Origin: Dermacentor variabilis
Taxonomy: Eukaryota > Arthropoda > Arachnida > Ixodida > Ixodidae
Assembly (NCBI RefSeq): GCF_050947875.1
Contig: NC_134573.1
Span: forward strand, 67,544,315-67,608,314
Length of the DNA stretch: 64,000 nucleotides
Direction: 5' to 3'
Both the position numbers and the translations under genes were made by a program. The notes beneath the pieces are model-generated. The model was not told the origin of the DNA and made no database searches. It worked only from the letters and a program-made list of their open reading frames with translations. Each line of letters begins with the position of its first letter. Within the stretch, counting starts at the first letter, position 1. Positions 1 through 9,599 of this stretch are shown piece after piece.

Positions 1-600
1 CCATATGTATCTGCATATCACTTTCATGCCGAAGGCGGGGCTGCTCACCCTAATGTGATAATGTCACCCACACTTTTATGTGCGATGCTCGTTTCTTCAC
101 CCAACCTGCTGCCACACCATTTCCACCTTGCCAGTACCATTATGGAGGCTGGCGCCATAGCTTGTGCAGCCTGCCATATTCATGGCGCTTTTCCCTTTAT
201 GATTAGATACTTGAAGCTTGTGGGGATGCGCGACTCTCACGTGTCCCCTGATATGATGGTTTTCCCGCAAAGCTTTTGCAGTGCGGCTTCGCCGCGTGGC
301 GCGGCGCCCGAGGCGGTCGGAGTGGTTGAGGCGCAGTACGAGAGATGGCGCGAGTGTTGCGCTGCTAACGCCGCCGACAGGCGGGGTTACTTGGGCGCCG
401 AAAGACAAGGCGCTTCGTCTTTGGTTCGGGACAGCAAGCAGTGCGGACGTGCCGTGCCGCGCGTGCGCCGATCGATGCTTCTGCGAAACCGTCTCGCGTG
501 GCCGCTTTCAACGCGCCACTGTTCGCGTGACTGTACATGCGAACGACCAGGCGTTGGGATCTAGCAAGGGGCGAACATATTCGCTCGCTATCCGGTCACG
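1..600. other. No recognised gene
   Basis: Moderately GC-rich, with overlapping open frames of 100-170 codons on both strands. None contains a domain motif I recognise and none has a convincing splice context. The frames probably stay open because of base composition. The 5' part of the neighbouring Tigger element may reach into this block, but no left terminal inverted repeat could be found. Confidence 0.4.
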
Positions 601-823
601 GTGAGTCGGACTTTTAGATTTGTTGCGCGCCCATCGGCATGTTTTGTGGATAGCAACTCAGCTAGCAGGCACTGATCTATGAAAGGTGCAATAAATGCCC
701 TTGTGATTGTTTGCACTACTGTGTTGTCGTTCCTTTGTCCCAAGAGTATGGGTGAGAGACCCCCAAGCTCTTTGACGGTAGCAGAACAAACATTTTTTTG
801 CCAGCCTTTGCCAGCCTGCTAAG

Positions 824-2395
824 ATGCCGCCTCCAGCCAAAAAGAGGAAATTTATGACACTGCAGGATAAGGCCCAAGCTGAAAAGGGCAGGAAGAAAAT
901 GGATATCGCCGAACAATTTGGAATTGCGCGCAGTTCGATATCTACGACTCTGAAAAACAAGGCCTCCATTCTCGGCCCGCTCGGAAATGGTGTGAGTGCG
1001 AAGAACAAAACGGTGAGCGCTGCAGCATTTCCAGACGTAGACAAAGCGGTGTTTGCGTGGTTTGGTGAACAACGTGCCAACAAAGTACTATTGTCTGGCT
1101 TCAGAGTGCTTCAGCAGAAGGCACTGGACTTCGCGTGCATTCTAGGGCATGCTGATTTTAAGGCTAGCCCTGGCTGGTTGAGCCGTTTCAAAGCCCGCCG
1201 CGACATAGTGGCCAAAGTCATTTCTGGGGAGGCAGCAGCTGTTGACCCTGTGACAACATCGTCGTGGCTGCTGACCAACAAAGAAGTATTGGACCAGTAC
1301 AAGCCGTCGGACATTTCTAACGCAGATGAAATGGCCTTATTCTATGAGATGCTGCCATCGAAAACCCTGGACATAAAAAGCCAGACATGCTGCGGGGGGG
1401 AAACATAGCAAGCGGCGTGTGACAATTCTGTTGTGCACTAACATGGACAGCAGAGATAAACGGCCACTGCTTGTAATTGGCAGAAGCAAGAAGCCCCGCT
1501 GCTTCAAGGGAAATCGACGGCTGCTGGTACAATACACCGCGAACCTGAAGGCATGGATGAACCGGGTCATATTTGGCAGCTGACTCGAGGCCTTCGATAT
1601 GGGCATGCGGAAGGCAGGCAGGTCGGTCTGCCTTTTCTTGGACAACTGCAGTGCCCATTATGTTGATGACGTGGAGCTTGGAAACGTGCGCTTGGTTTTT
1701 TTTTACCTAAAACTGCACTTCCATGCTACAGCCGCTTGATCAAGGTGTCATTCATAGCGTCAAGTGTGCCTACAGGAAGAGGCTAATTCAGCGTCTCCTG
1801 CTGAAGCTCCAGTTGAAGCATCCCATTGTAGTGGACATGTTCATGACGCTTGAGATGGTGGCCGCCGCATGGGTTGCAGTGTCGCCAGCTATCACATTTA
1901 AACATGCCAGCTTCCTTGCCACTCGGCAAGCATCATGCACTGATCCAGTGGCATTGCAAGAAGATTTGCCTGAAGGCACTCTCGATGACAGTGCTGACGG
2001 CGCAGTGCTGCCATCGTTGGCCCACGCATGGGATGAACTTTCTGCCGTGACAGACGGTATTCTGGATGGCCTCAGCATCAATGAGTTCCGTTTGTGCGGA
2101 TGAAGGTGTTGTCGTCCATGAAGAAATGGCCGATGAGGTCATCATAAGTAGCGTTTGCCAAGGTGCCAACGATGCCGCCGACCACCAGATACCTAATCAC
2201 GAGAAGACGGCGAAAACTCACGGGATGTGTTGAATGCCTTTGACGTAATTCGTTCATTTTTTGGTGAGCATGATGACGACGTGGCAATGGACCACTTTTT
2301 GCAGTGCGAATCAAGAGCAGTAAAATTGCTGCAAGGCACGGCTCGGCAAAGTAAGCTGGCTTTTGGCAATAAATTGTTTTGTTTTTTTTGCAAGC
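824..2395 (+). pseudogene. Tigger-like transposase with CENP-B helix-turn-helix and DDE domain, frameshifted
   Basis: The protein starts MPPPAKKRKFMTLQDKAQ. An N-terminal CENP-B/psq-type helix-turn-helix (KKMDIAEQFGIARSSISTTL, about residues 25-45) is followed by a second DNA-binding segment ending in a GWLSRFKARRDIV motif. The DDE segment begins NADEMALFYEMLP, then breaks near 1400. Later pieces in other frames include LDNCSAHYVDDVEL, LQPLDQGVIHSVKCAYRKRL (1729-1788) and a C terminus FFGEHDDDVAMDHFLQCES (2254-2310). The order matches Tigger transposases, which cut and paste DNA at TA sites. At least two frameshifts plus stop codons make it non-functional. Confidence 0.85.
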
Positions 2396-2502
2396 CAATT
2401 CCCTTCCCTGTCTTTTCTGCCTCATTCTCGCGCTAACGAAATTCCCACAAAAGCGAAATTTTTTGCTTTCCCCGGCAATTTCGTTATTGCGGGTTTCGAC
2501 TG
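824..2502 (+). mobile_element. Tigger/pogo (Tc1-mariner superfamily) DNA transposon, decayed
   Basis: Covers a broken transposase and a right terminal inverted repeat. The last bases before a TA dinucleotide (2503-2504) read, on the minus strand, CAGTCGAAACCCGCAATAAC. That is the usual CAGT-type Tigger terminus with a TA target duplication. The matching left end was not found upstream of the transposase, so the 5' part is either lost or beyond recognition. The true left boundary is therefore unknown, and 824 is simply the transposase start codon. Confidence 0.75.
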
Positions 2503-2504
2503 TA

Positions 2505-3474
2505 CTATCAACCTACTCCTGCTGCCCAACCACCTTGGAGCACATACTTTAGTGAACAGCGAAAAAACAGTGCAGGTGGGTAGTGTATCTGCAGATGTAT
2601 CTGCAAATTTAACAGATCTCCACCCACCTGAAACCTCAAGTGATTCTGCTCATGTGTATCATATCATTTACGTTTTCACTCTTTGTTCTCTGCTTATACA
2701 TTCCATGCTCGCACAATAAACATATTTGTTGGAAGTCAACGCCTGTGTCGTGTGCTCCTTTTCTCTGTCCTGTTTTTGCACTGTTTGCTTAAGTACGTGT
2801 TCATACCAAGTCCAGCTAGCCACTGTCTAGCATCCTTGTAAATCATCTAGTGTAATTCGTGAAGTGCCCACTCCTACTTCTTTGAAGTTTCACTTTGATC
2901 TAATTTACAAACCATTTGTGCAAATATTTTTAATGCCCCAGTGGATGTTAATTTGACACTGTGATAGTGTTTTCACTCTCACAATAAACTGACATGTGCA
3001 TATTTTCACCTGCATATTACATACACCATTTTCAAAACCACTGCAAACAGGATAGTAGCCCAAGCTTAGACCAACCACATCACCAGTTTGTGCTGCAATA
3101 CATGCATGCCTCAAGAACACCACAAACATCTGACACTTAAATTAACTTTTCAGTAAGCTTCCATAATGAAAGCAGCATGTCACTGTTACCAACCTAGACC
3201 AAAGTGTGTTCTGTCATTAGCATAACAATGGCGATGACAGTGGGTTGTTGCCAATGCCACGAATGAAGTTTTGTTTTGTCTCCAGTTGTAATGCACAGGC
3301 AATTTCAGGTATAATTTTCTAGGAAGGCTGTTCAGAATTAGGCAAATGTGGTAGCTTCTTAACACTAATCTCAAGACTAAAAAACATGTAGCTTGACCTC
3401 AGCTATTACACAGACTAGTTAAACATTACAACCCATATTGTGCATGACTATCTGTGAGTGTGAACACGCACATA
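2505..3474. other. No gene recognised
   Basis: AT-rich sequence between two DNA transposons. No frame over 75 codons, no recognisable domain, no RNA gene seen. It is probably intron of the minus-strand dystroglycan-like gene, since the next exon of that gene was not found between here and the window edge. Confidence 0.4.
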
Positions 3475-3669
3475 TACAGTACAACCTCGTTGACACATTC
3501 CCATTACGTACGTTTTCCCGGGCCCAACGTTCGCAATCGAGAACACAAAAAGTGACCCAATATAGTTATGGCCATTTTTTACCTGTACATATGCCCCTGG
3601 AAAACACAATTTTTTGGTACCAATGCTCAGTACGTCGCCAAACTGCACTCGTATGATGCTTTTTCAGAT

Positions 3670-3740
3670 CACTAGATCCCATGTGAACAAGGTGTGAGGC
3701 CTGCACCTTGCACCTTTTCTTGTTTACATGGGATCTAGTG
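3670..3740. repeat. Imperfect hairpin inside the Tigger-type element
   Basis: The arm CACTAGATCCCATGTGAACA (3670-3689) pairs with its near-reverse complement ending at 3740, where TGTTTACATGGGATCTAGTG is read. The loop is about 30 nt. A transcript of either strand would fold here. Confidence 0.8.
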
Positions 3741-3819
3741 GCCAGAAAACGTGTATAATCGCAGTCTGCAGCAGGGAACGGTGGCTTGTTTCAATTGTCA
3801 TCTATTAAAAGCGTGCACT

Positions 3820-4155
3820 ACCCTTCCGATGGCACCACGCACTGTGAAACACATAGGCGAAGATGCATATCGCAATAAGTTTGGCGGTGACAGCTGTGAA
3901 TGCTGTGTGCGACGACCCTGAAGAAGATTTGCTGGCACGGAAATGAGCAACTGAGTGCGCGCCGGCGTTCGAGAACAGTATATAGCCGCCGGTCTCAAGT
4001 GAAAACGGTGGCGCACACAGTTTTTTATTCCAATACCAGCAAATCTCCACCCGGGTTGTCGCATACTGCATTCACAGCTACCGCCATCAAACCTATTGCG
4101 ATAAGCATCTTCGCCTATCTGTTTTACAGCGGGTGGTGCATAGTGCCTTTGGTAG
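3820..4155. repeat. Long imperfect palindrome, about 335 bp
   Basis: The two halves are near reverse complements around a centre at about 3975-3990 (CCGGCG ... CGCCGG). For example, GGCGAAGATGCATATCGCAA (3853-3872) pairs with TTGCGATAAGCATCTTCGCC (4095-4114), and GAAGATTTGCTGG pairs with CCAGCAAATCTCC. Because of the symmetry, open frames on opposite strands encode similar peptides (both contain HTAFTA and IFAY), which could mislead gene finders. There is essentially no unpaired spacer. Confidence 0.85.
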
Positions 4156-4585
4156 CATATATGGCACGCACACTTTTAGTAGGCAATAATCCCATGCACC
4201 ACTGTTCCCTGCTGCAAGTGGCGCGATGTGGGCATCACGTTTCCCTTTGGCAGCATGCGATGTTGCCTGCCAGCTCGATTTTGCTTCAATTTCCCAAAGC
4301 CCACATAAAACACCATGCAATAGGAAAAGAACAAAATGCCTCTTAGGCTTGACGCACGTCGATGTCTGGTGCAGCAACGACAACGATCCGTGCGACGCTT
4401 CGCATTACGTAGATGTCAACAATAGTTGTGTCTGTCAAATTATTTTAGTTACTTCGGATGTTACGTTTTCCCGGTTAGTATGTTTGTTCCAAAACGTATG
4501 AAAGAGGTTCTACTGTATGATCTATCACAACACTGCTAACAAAAAGCACCAAACATGCGTCACATCATGTTTTTCTTTCTAACAG

Positions 4586-4738
4586 ACATGACACCATACT
4601 ACATTTTGACTCAATGAAGGTGCTTCTCGAATACACAAATGATGCAGAGGTCAAGAAACCGCCAGGTGTTGAACTTCTGCAGAAACTTGACCCTCATCTT
4701 CAAACCATCAAAGGCGCACACAATCACAGAAATGCAAG
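4586..4738 (+). CDS. Candidate internal exon of unidentified protein
   Basis: An open 153-nt segment is bounded by a strong acceptor (tttttctttctaacag, ending 4585) and a donor (AAG|GTTAAT at 4739). The frame consistent with both encodes about 50 residues including HFDSMKVLLEY, a basic-proline stretch (EVKKPPGVELLQKL) and DPHLQTIKG. Length is a multiple of three. I do not recognise the family. It ends only 14 bp from the opposite-strand dystroglycan-like exon, so it is either an exon of an overlapping antisense gene, part of an old mobile element, or chance. No flanking plus-strand exon was identified. Confidence 0.35.
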
Positions 4739-4752
4739 GTTAATTAATTTAC

Positions 4753-4942
4753 CAGGAGCTTGGAGACATGTCCTTGGAAAGCATCTGCCGGAATGGAGTA
4801 GTTGAAGAGACGTCCTACGACCACACTTGTATCTGGTACACCCCATTGCCGCCGTACCTCCCCACTGGCTACAGCAAGGGCTGTAGCCAAAGCTGCAGCT
4901 ATGGCTAGCCGCAGCAGAGACCCAGCCGCCATTCCTCACCAC
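4753..4942 (-). CDS. Dystroglycan-like protein, first coding exon (signal peptide and start of cadherin-like domain)
   Basis: On the minus strand a good acceptor (tttgctttgtgcag) is followed by ten nucleotides of 5' UTR, the ATG at 4932-4930 and 60 codons, ending at a donor (CTG|GTAAAT) in phase 0. The protein begins with a hydrophobic signal peptide (MAAGSLLRLAIAAALATALA, cleavage probably after ASG). It continues with WGVPDTSVVVGRLFNYSIP and DAFQGHVSKL. The VPDTxxVVGRLFxxxIP pattern is the start of the dystroglycan/sarcoglycan cadherin-like domain. Dystroglycan links the extracellular matrix to the cytoskeleton at the plasma membrane. The acceptor upstream of the ATG implies a non-coding exon further right; downstream exons should lie to the left and were not found. 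Epsilon-sarcoglycan is the main alternative. Confidence 0.65.
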
Positions 4943-5175
4943 CTGCACAAAGCAAAAGGAGAGACATTGAGAAAATCTGCAGTCACATGACAAGGGCAAT
5001 CATGATGCTACTTAAGCATACTTGTTTTGTTGAGTGCATCTGTGCACATGAATCCAAGATCTTTTGTTCCATTAGATGTAACCTTAAAAGAAACCTGCAA
5101 CACTCTTTAAACATGGTAAATAAAAGTTCCTGGTCACTACACAATGCTCCTATGAATATTTTAGTCACATTTTAA

Positions 5176-5203
5176 AGCAGTATGCCCAGTAGGGCATACT
5201 GCT
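5176..5203. repeat. Perfect 12-bp hairpin with 4-nt loop
   Basis: AGCAGTATGCCC, loop AGTA, GGGCATACTGCT. It lies in sequence upstream of the dystroglycan-like exon on the minus strand, so within its intron if transcribed. It does not match the histone 3' stem-loop and no terminator-like function is expected in a eukaryote. Confidence 0.85.
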
Positions 5204-5750
5204 ACAATTTCAATCAGAACATGCATGCTTTCTATTTATTTTTTTTCTTTGAATCCTCACCTCTCCTTATGCTTATTGTAGCAACAAAAGATCTCATTAC
5301 TATTGGCTGGATTTCTTCAGATATCACGACGAAGGAGTGCCTCTAGCATGATGAAAAATGGCTAAAACACAGAAGTAATGAGGGGGTGGCATCATCTGGT
5401 GGCAGCAAACAATAGCACTGTGCCAATGCCACAGTCTCTCAGACGGGGTGGCATGCTAGATAAACCTCAGAGGCCTTGCCAATACCAAAGCTCAGTGTAA
5501 TTGTGGCCAGAGCAATGTGACCATCACTCTTCATCGGCACAACAGCATAGCTTCAAGCACAGCAGAAACAATGGAATAGAGAGGAAGGTCACAAAGGCAG
5601 AACAGGGGGCAGCATCTGACTGCCGATAAATTTGCTCATTTCGGATGCATTCAAACAAACATGTCTTTTTTTTTTTTAAGGAATTTGAGGTGATGACCTT
5701 TATAATGCAAAGCACATCTGTTCAGGGGCCTGAATTATGACACAAGCTGC
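5204..5750. other. No firm feature
   Basis: One short minus-strand frame starting ATGAAGAGTGATGG near 5532 encodes about 31 residues ending YLACHPV. It lacks clear splice sites and similarity. Nothing else was recognised. Confidence 0.35.
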
Positions 5751-5754
5751 TACT

Positions 5755-5847
5755 GCCCAAAACAACAAGAACCTTTATTGCTGCCTGCCAGTGAAATATG
5801 TACACGTTCAAAGGTGCGGCCCCTTTGCTCTCAGTGCCACCTCGTAG
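5755..5847 (-). CDS. Candidate terminal exon with polyadenylation signal, unidentified gene
   Basis: Minus strand: the acceptor gagtttgcag ends at 5848, followed by an open stretch encoding YEVALRAKGPHL and a TGA (5810-5808). An AATAAA lies 29 nt further on (5779-5774). Acceptor, stop and signal together look like a short last exon. The family cannot be named from 12 residues. Its phase does not join directly to the exon candidate at 6268-6361, so a further exon would be needed between them. Confidence 0.3.
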
Positions 5848-6267
5848 CTGCAAACTCAAGCGCAAAGTGGCAACAACTACAATATCTACACCTTTAATAA
5901 GCTTGCAGGATCCGTTAAACTATTTACTGTAGGAATTATTTTCATTACGTAAACTTACAGCCATATCATTACTTCTTGATATTTTCAACTACCATGAATA
6001 CAATCTGATACTCAAGCTATACAACACTGCATTTGTACAAACCCTGGGTGTCCTCACAAAACCAGCCATGGCAACCAATGGCATTATTTGGGTGAAGCAG
6101 GTGAAGCAGGCTAATATCTGTAAACTGTGTCTTAATAACTGTATGGCACCAATCAAATTGATAGATTAAATTTTGCCTTACCATGCCATGGTATATTGAT
6201 CAACATAAACAATCTTTTTTTTTTTTAAAGTGCCTTCAAATACGCATTCAAGATTTTTTCATCATAC

Positions 6268-6361
6268 CGTGCCATCCACTGTGAAGACCTCCTTGTGCAG
6301 GTATAGATACGTGTTCCTGCGGCCACGAGGACGAGGCCTTATACCTTCTACTACATCATGA
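6268..6361 (-). CDS. Candidate internal exon, unidentified
   Basis: Minus strand, between the acceptor tttgctgcag and the donor ACG|GTATGA. Only one frame is open. It encodes a basic segment IRPRPRGRRNTYLYL followed by HKEVFTVDGT. The composition (arginine-rich, then a beta-strand-like stretch) is protein-like but I do not recognise the family. It may belong with the candidates at 7960-8203 and 5755-5847 in one minus-strand gene lying upstream of the dystroglycan-like exon. Confidence 0.35.
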
Positions 6362-7950
6362 CTGCAGCAAAGCACATTATGGTGTTATGTCAACGACCAT
6401 CGTAAATCAGTGCATAACAAAAAAATGAGCACTCAAATGCTCCTTCGAAGACAATGGCACATGAAATCAATATTGAGTGCACAGCACTGTGTCCCATTGT
6501 TTCTCATTCATGCATCTGCGTGAATGAGACATGCTTGCATACAATTTGACACCTGCGGACTTTGACTTATCCGAAATTTTTTGCAAGACTTCCTCTCATA
6601 ACGCTACATTTTTTGTGTCTATTTAATTGTTACCTAATAGACTCAAGTATGTGTTTTAATTGCTTTTTAAGCTTATATTATTTAGTAACTAGCTAAAGGA
6701 AACAGATGTCACAAGATAATTGTGACAACTCCTGTATTTGCTTAATATCAACACAAAAGTGCGGGCTGCACACTCTGCACTCCCTGAACACCTGCAGTTG
6801 CATTTTGCTGGTGCTCACCTATCAAGGCAAATAAAGGCATTCACTAAGGGGCTTTTTATGTATTCAACTAAAACAAATATGTTTTATGCCCTGCCTCTCA
6901 TATACCTACCACTTCTATTTATGTATTTATTTGCTTACTTCTTTATTTGTTTGCCTACAGTCACCCAAAGGGCATTACAGCAAAGGTAATAACAGATTTT
7001 TATATGGAATAAAATGGTGCAGGAGAAAAAGTAATGATATTAAGAGGAAGCTTTAGCTCCGGTGCTCCTACCTACATACATGTAAAAGCAGAATTCGTTT
7101 TTCTTGGAAACCACTGCACCAAATTTGATGAGGCCTGTTGCATTTAAAAGAAAAACTTAAAATCTTGTAACTTTTGGTTTGGAGTTCCTTATTTAGGTCA
7201 TCAATTTTTTATTAAAAATTGGCAAAAATCGCAATTTTCAGAAAACTAAACTATCAAGTTTACAACTCTGTAACATGGCAATGAGAATGATATCACAATT
7301 ATGTGAATTGCATCTAATAGCACATCTAAAGCAGACAAACCATGTTACACATGAATCTCAAGAAGTTTAGTAATATGGAAATACAGCTTTTGCTGAGCCC
7401 TTATATAAAACGTAACAAATTCGGGTAAGATATAAACTGACACATCAAATTTGTCTGCTTTGAATGATATAATGGATGCCCTTTACAGAACTAAGGTGTC
7501 TGTTCCTGATGGAGAGCTATTAATTTGTAAGCTTCGTGCTTCTATTTCTTTCAAACTTCCAAATTTTTGAAAATTCTTTTAACAAAGTTCAGGCCCTAAA
7601 TCAAAATTCCGCTGCCAACAGTCACTAGAATTTAACTTTCTCTTTCAAATGCAACAGATTTCATTAAAATCAGTCCAAGGCTTATCTCAGAAAAACGTTT
7701 CTGTATTTGAATAGACGGCATTGGAGTTCAGACCGAACTAAAGCTTCCAAAACATAACACCCCAAAACAGCTGCACATCAAGAACACAAGGAACGAGAAG
7801 AAGGTCAACTATATAAGGAGAGCAGTAAGTGGTGAAACAAAGAGCTTTCCTCACTTCAGGCAGTGTGAAATTTTAAGGTTATATATGCAAAGCAAGATTA
7901 AAATTTTGAACACTTGAAAACATAACTACCAACACAATTAATTATCATGC
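6362..7950. other. AT-rich intergenic or intronic sequence, nothing recognised
   Basis: No long frame, no RNA gene and no clear terminal repeats. Short homopolymer runs only. Confidence 0.4.
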
Positions 7951-7959
7951 ATATCAGGG

Positions 7960-8203
7960 CTAAACTGAATTACCAAATGTAGCTGCAGCTTTTTTTTTAT
8001 GAACTATGTAGCAGACCACCATTTTAACATGCCAAGTAGGCAGTCCCAACATTCTAGGCCAGAAGCCTCCACAAAAACTAGCCTCTGTGCCATGGCTACA
8101 TTTGCAGCTCTCTGTCCCTTTCGCAAGGACTTCAAAGACAACATACGGCCTCGAGGTATTACCAAAGACGTTATCTAGTGCTTGTCTCACTTCACAAACT
8201 GAA
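7960..8203 (-). CDS. Candidate exon of unidentified protein
   Basis: Minus strand, after the acceptor catttggtgcag (ending at 8204). The open frame reads SVCEVRQALDNVFGNTSRPY, then VVFEVLAKGTESCKCSHGTE, and runs on to a stop at about 7960. The first 43 residues look protein-like, with cysteines, and are mixed alpha/beta in character. The remainder (PTWHVKMVVC onward) is less convincing, so the true 3' boundary may be an internal donor near 8060. No family assignment. Confidence 0.35.
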
Positions 8204-8209
8204 CTGCAC

Positions 8210-9100
8210 CAAATGTTTTTTAGCTGCTTTGGCTGAATGACTTCTAAGTGGAAGCCGCAATTGAGACTCAGCAGACTGTGTTGGCTTGTGTTGGGTCACC
8301 TGATATTCACCTCCAACTGCTGTGCTTCATTACTAAAGCCTTAAACTTTAACTCGGGGAACAGAATTCTTTCGATCATTTCACTGCACTCCCATTATGTG
8401 TCATTTGTGTTTCCTCGGATACGATTTTACTTTTTATGGAGTAGGGGTGTTCAAACAATGGAATAACGGAAAAAGGCACTGTTTGCTGAGCTGCTACCAA
8501 CACATTTCTAGGTCAGTACAAGGTGGGGGAGAGAGAGGGGATGAAGGGGTAAGGGGAATGAAGCTATGTATCTATGACAAAAGCTGGCCTACTGGTTATT
8601 TCCTGCAAGCTATTCTCCATTCGTAGCAACATGCAATCTGGTTGGAAAATGATTTTTGGCACCAAACCTGCAAAGGGGATACCACAATCATTTTCATGAG
8701 ACAGTGATGAAGGCTGATGGCAATGAAGGTCAATACGATGTGGCCATTTTCAAATTCCACTCAAAGAGCAGCCAGCAATGCAGCCTGCCTGCATTGTAGT
8801 CATGAAGCGGCTATATGCGAAAACGCGCAGCCGGGTGCCAGTGTCAGTGACGAGCTATTGCAAAGGACATCCTGCAACGCAGCTCTAGCAAGCCATCGGA
8901 ACTCACAACCACATGCTGGCATCGGTAGTGCCAACACAGCATACAGGAACATATGTCCAATGTAGCAGAGGCTATCGAAGTACTAAGCTGGGATATAATG
9001 AAACAATTCAAAAGCTCAGTATAGTGATGAAATTGCACCGAATATAAAGAAGCATTTGCAATATCTTGGGTAGCTTTTTGGCAGTGACAAAATGGAACCC
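8210..9100. other. No gene recognised
   Basis: Short frames only; a G/A-rich stretch at about 8520-8560. Nothing assignable. Confidence 0.35.
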
Positions 9101-9109
9101 TGGGACTTC

Positions 9110-9590
9110 TAATGGATGCGAGAACTCCCTTATACAGCTTCGCTGCATTTGATGTACGGGTTGCTCAGATCATCATCTGCAAAGGTTCTTAAAAGTGCAT
9201 TTTTTCTTTGCGAGCCTAGCCAGGTTTTGTGACCGTGGCTGCGGCCTTGCTGTTCCGTTACCAAATAGGCTAACTAATCACAGCGAAATATGTGGGCGCA
9301 TCCGCAGCGCTGGCCATGTGGGAGAAAGCAAGAAAAGAACCAGAAAGCTGGCATCTGCAGCTGCATGGTAATGAGGAAGTAAACGCTATGGATAGAATGG
9401 ATTCAAATTGTGCTACATACATATGCACATGCTGCCTCTGAAACCATGATGCGTTCAAGGCGTTAATCACATCCGCTAGTAGTCAGCAACTCTGCTTAAC
9501 AAAAGGGTCGGAATAACTTGTGTGCGCCCACGCTTGCATTTGTGTGTGTGTATGCGTGTATGTACTCGTGTTTCAACTCTCTATGCGCTC
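9110..9590 (-). repeat. Dispersed repeat, copy 1 (inverted relative to 53190-53615)
   Basis: Read on the minus strand, this block matches 53190-53615 over several stretches: a GT-rich segment ending in ACTCGTGTTT, then GAACGCATCA...TTTCAGAGGCAGC, then CAATTTGAATCCATTCTAT and GCGTTTACTTCCTCATTACC, and finally a segment around TTTCTTTGCGAGCCT. Two diverged copies 44 kb apart indicate an interspersed element. No coding potential or terminal repeat was recognised, so its class is unknown. Confidence 0.65.
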
Positions 9591-9599
9591 ACACAAAGC

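Larger units (their letters stand above)
3477..4515. mobile_element. Tigger-type non-autonomous DNA element (1039 bp)
   Basis: The left end reads CAGTACAACCTCGTT and the right end, on the minus strand, CAGTAGAACCTCTTT. Both are flanked by TA (3475-3476 and 4516-4517). This is the terminal repeat and target site of pogo/Tigger elements. No transposase is present; the interior is dominated by two inverted repeats (3670-3740 and about 3820-4155). It must have been moved by a transposase encoded elsewhere, such as a Tigger relative of the neighbour at 0.8-2.5 kb, although that copy has a different terminal sequence. Confidence 0.8.

Noticed and set aside
281..604. Overlapping frames of more than 100 codons in GC-rich sequence near the left edge
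   Set aside because: Both strands are open at once, arginine/alanine-rich, with no domain or splice context.
3805..4346. Frames on both strands encoding similar peptides (HTAFTA...IFAY)
   Set aside because: The similarity comes from the palindrome; neither frame has other coding evidence.
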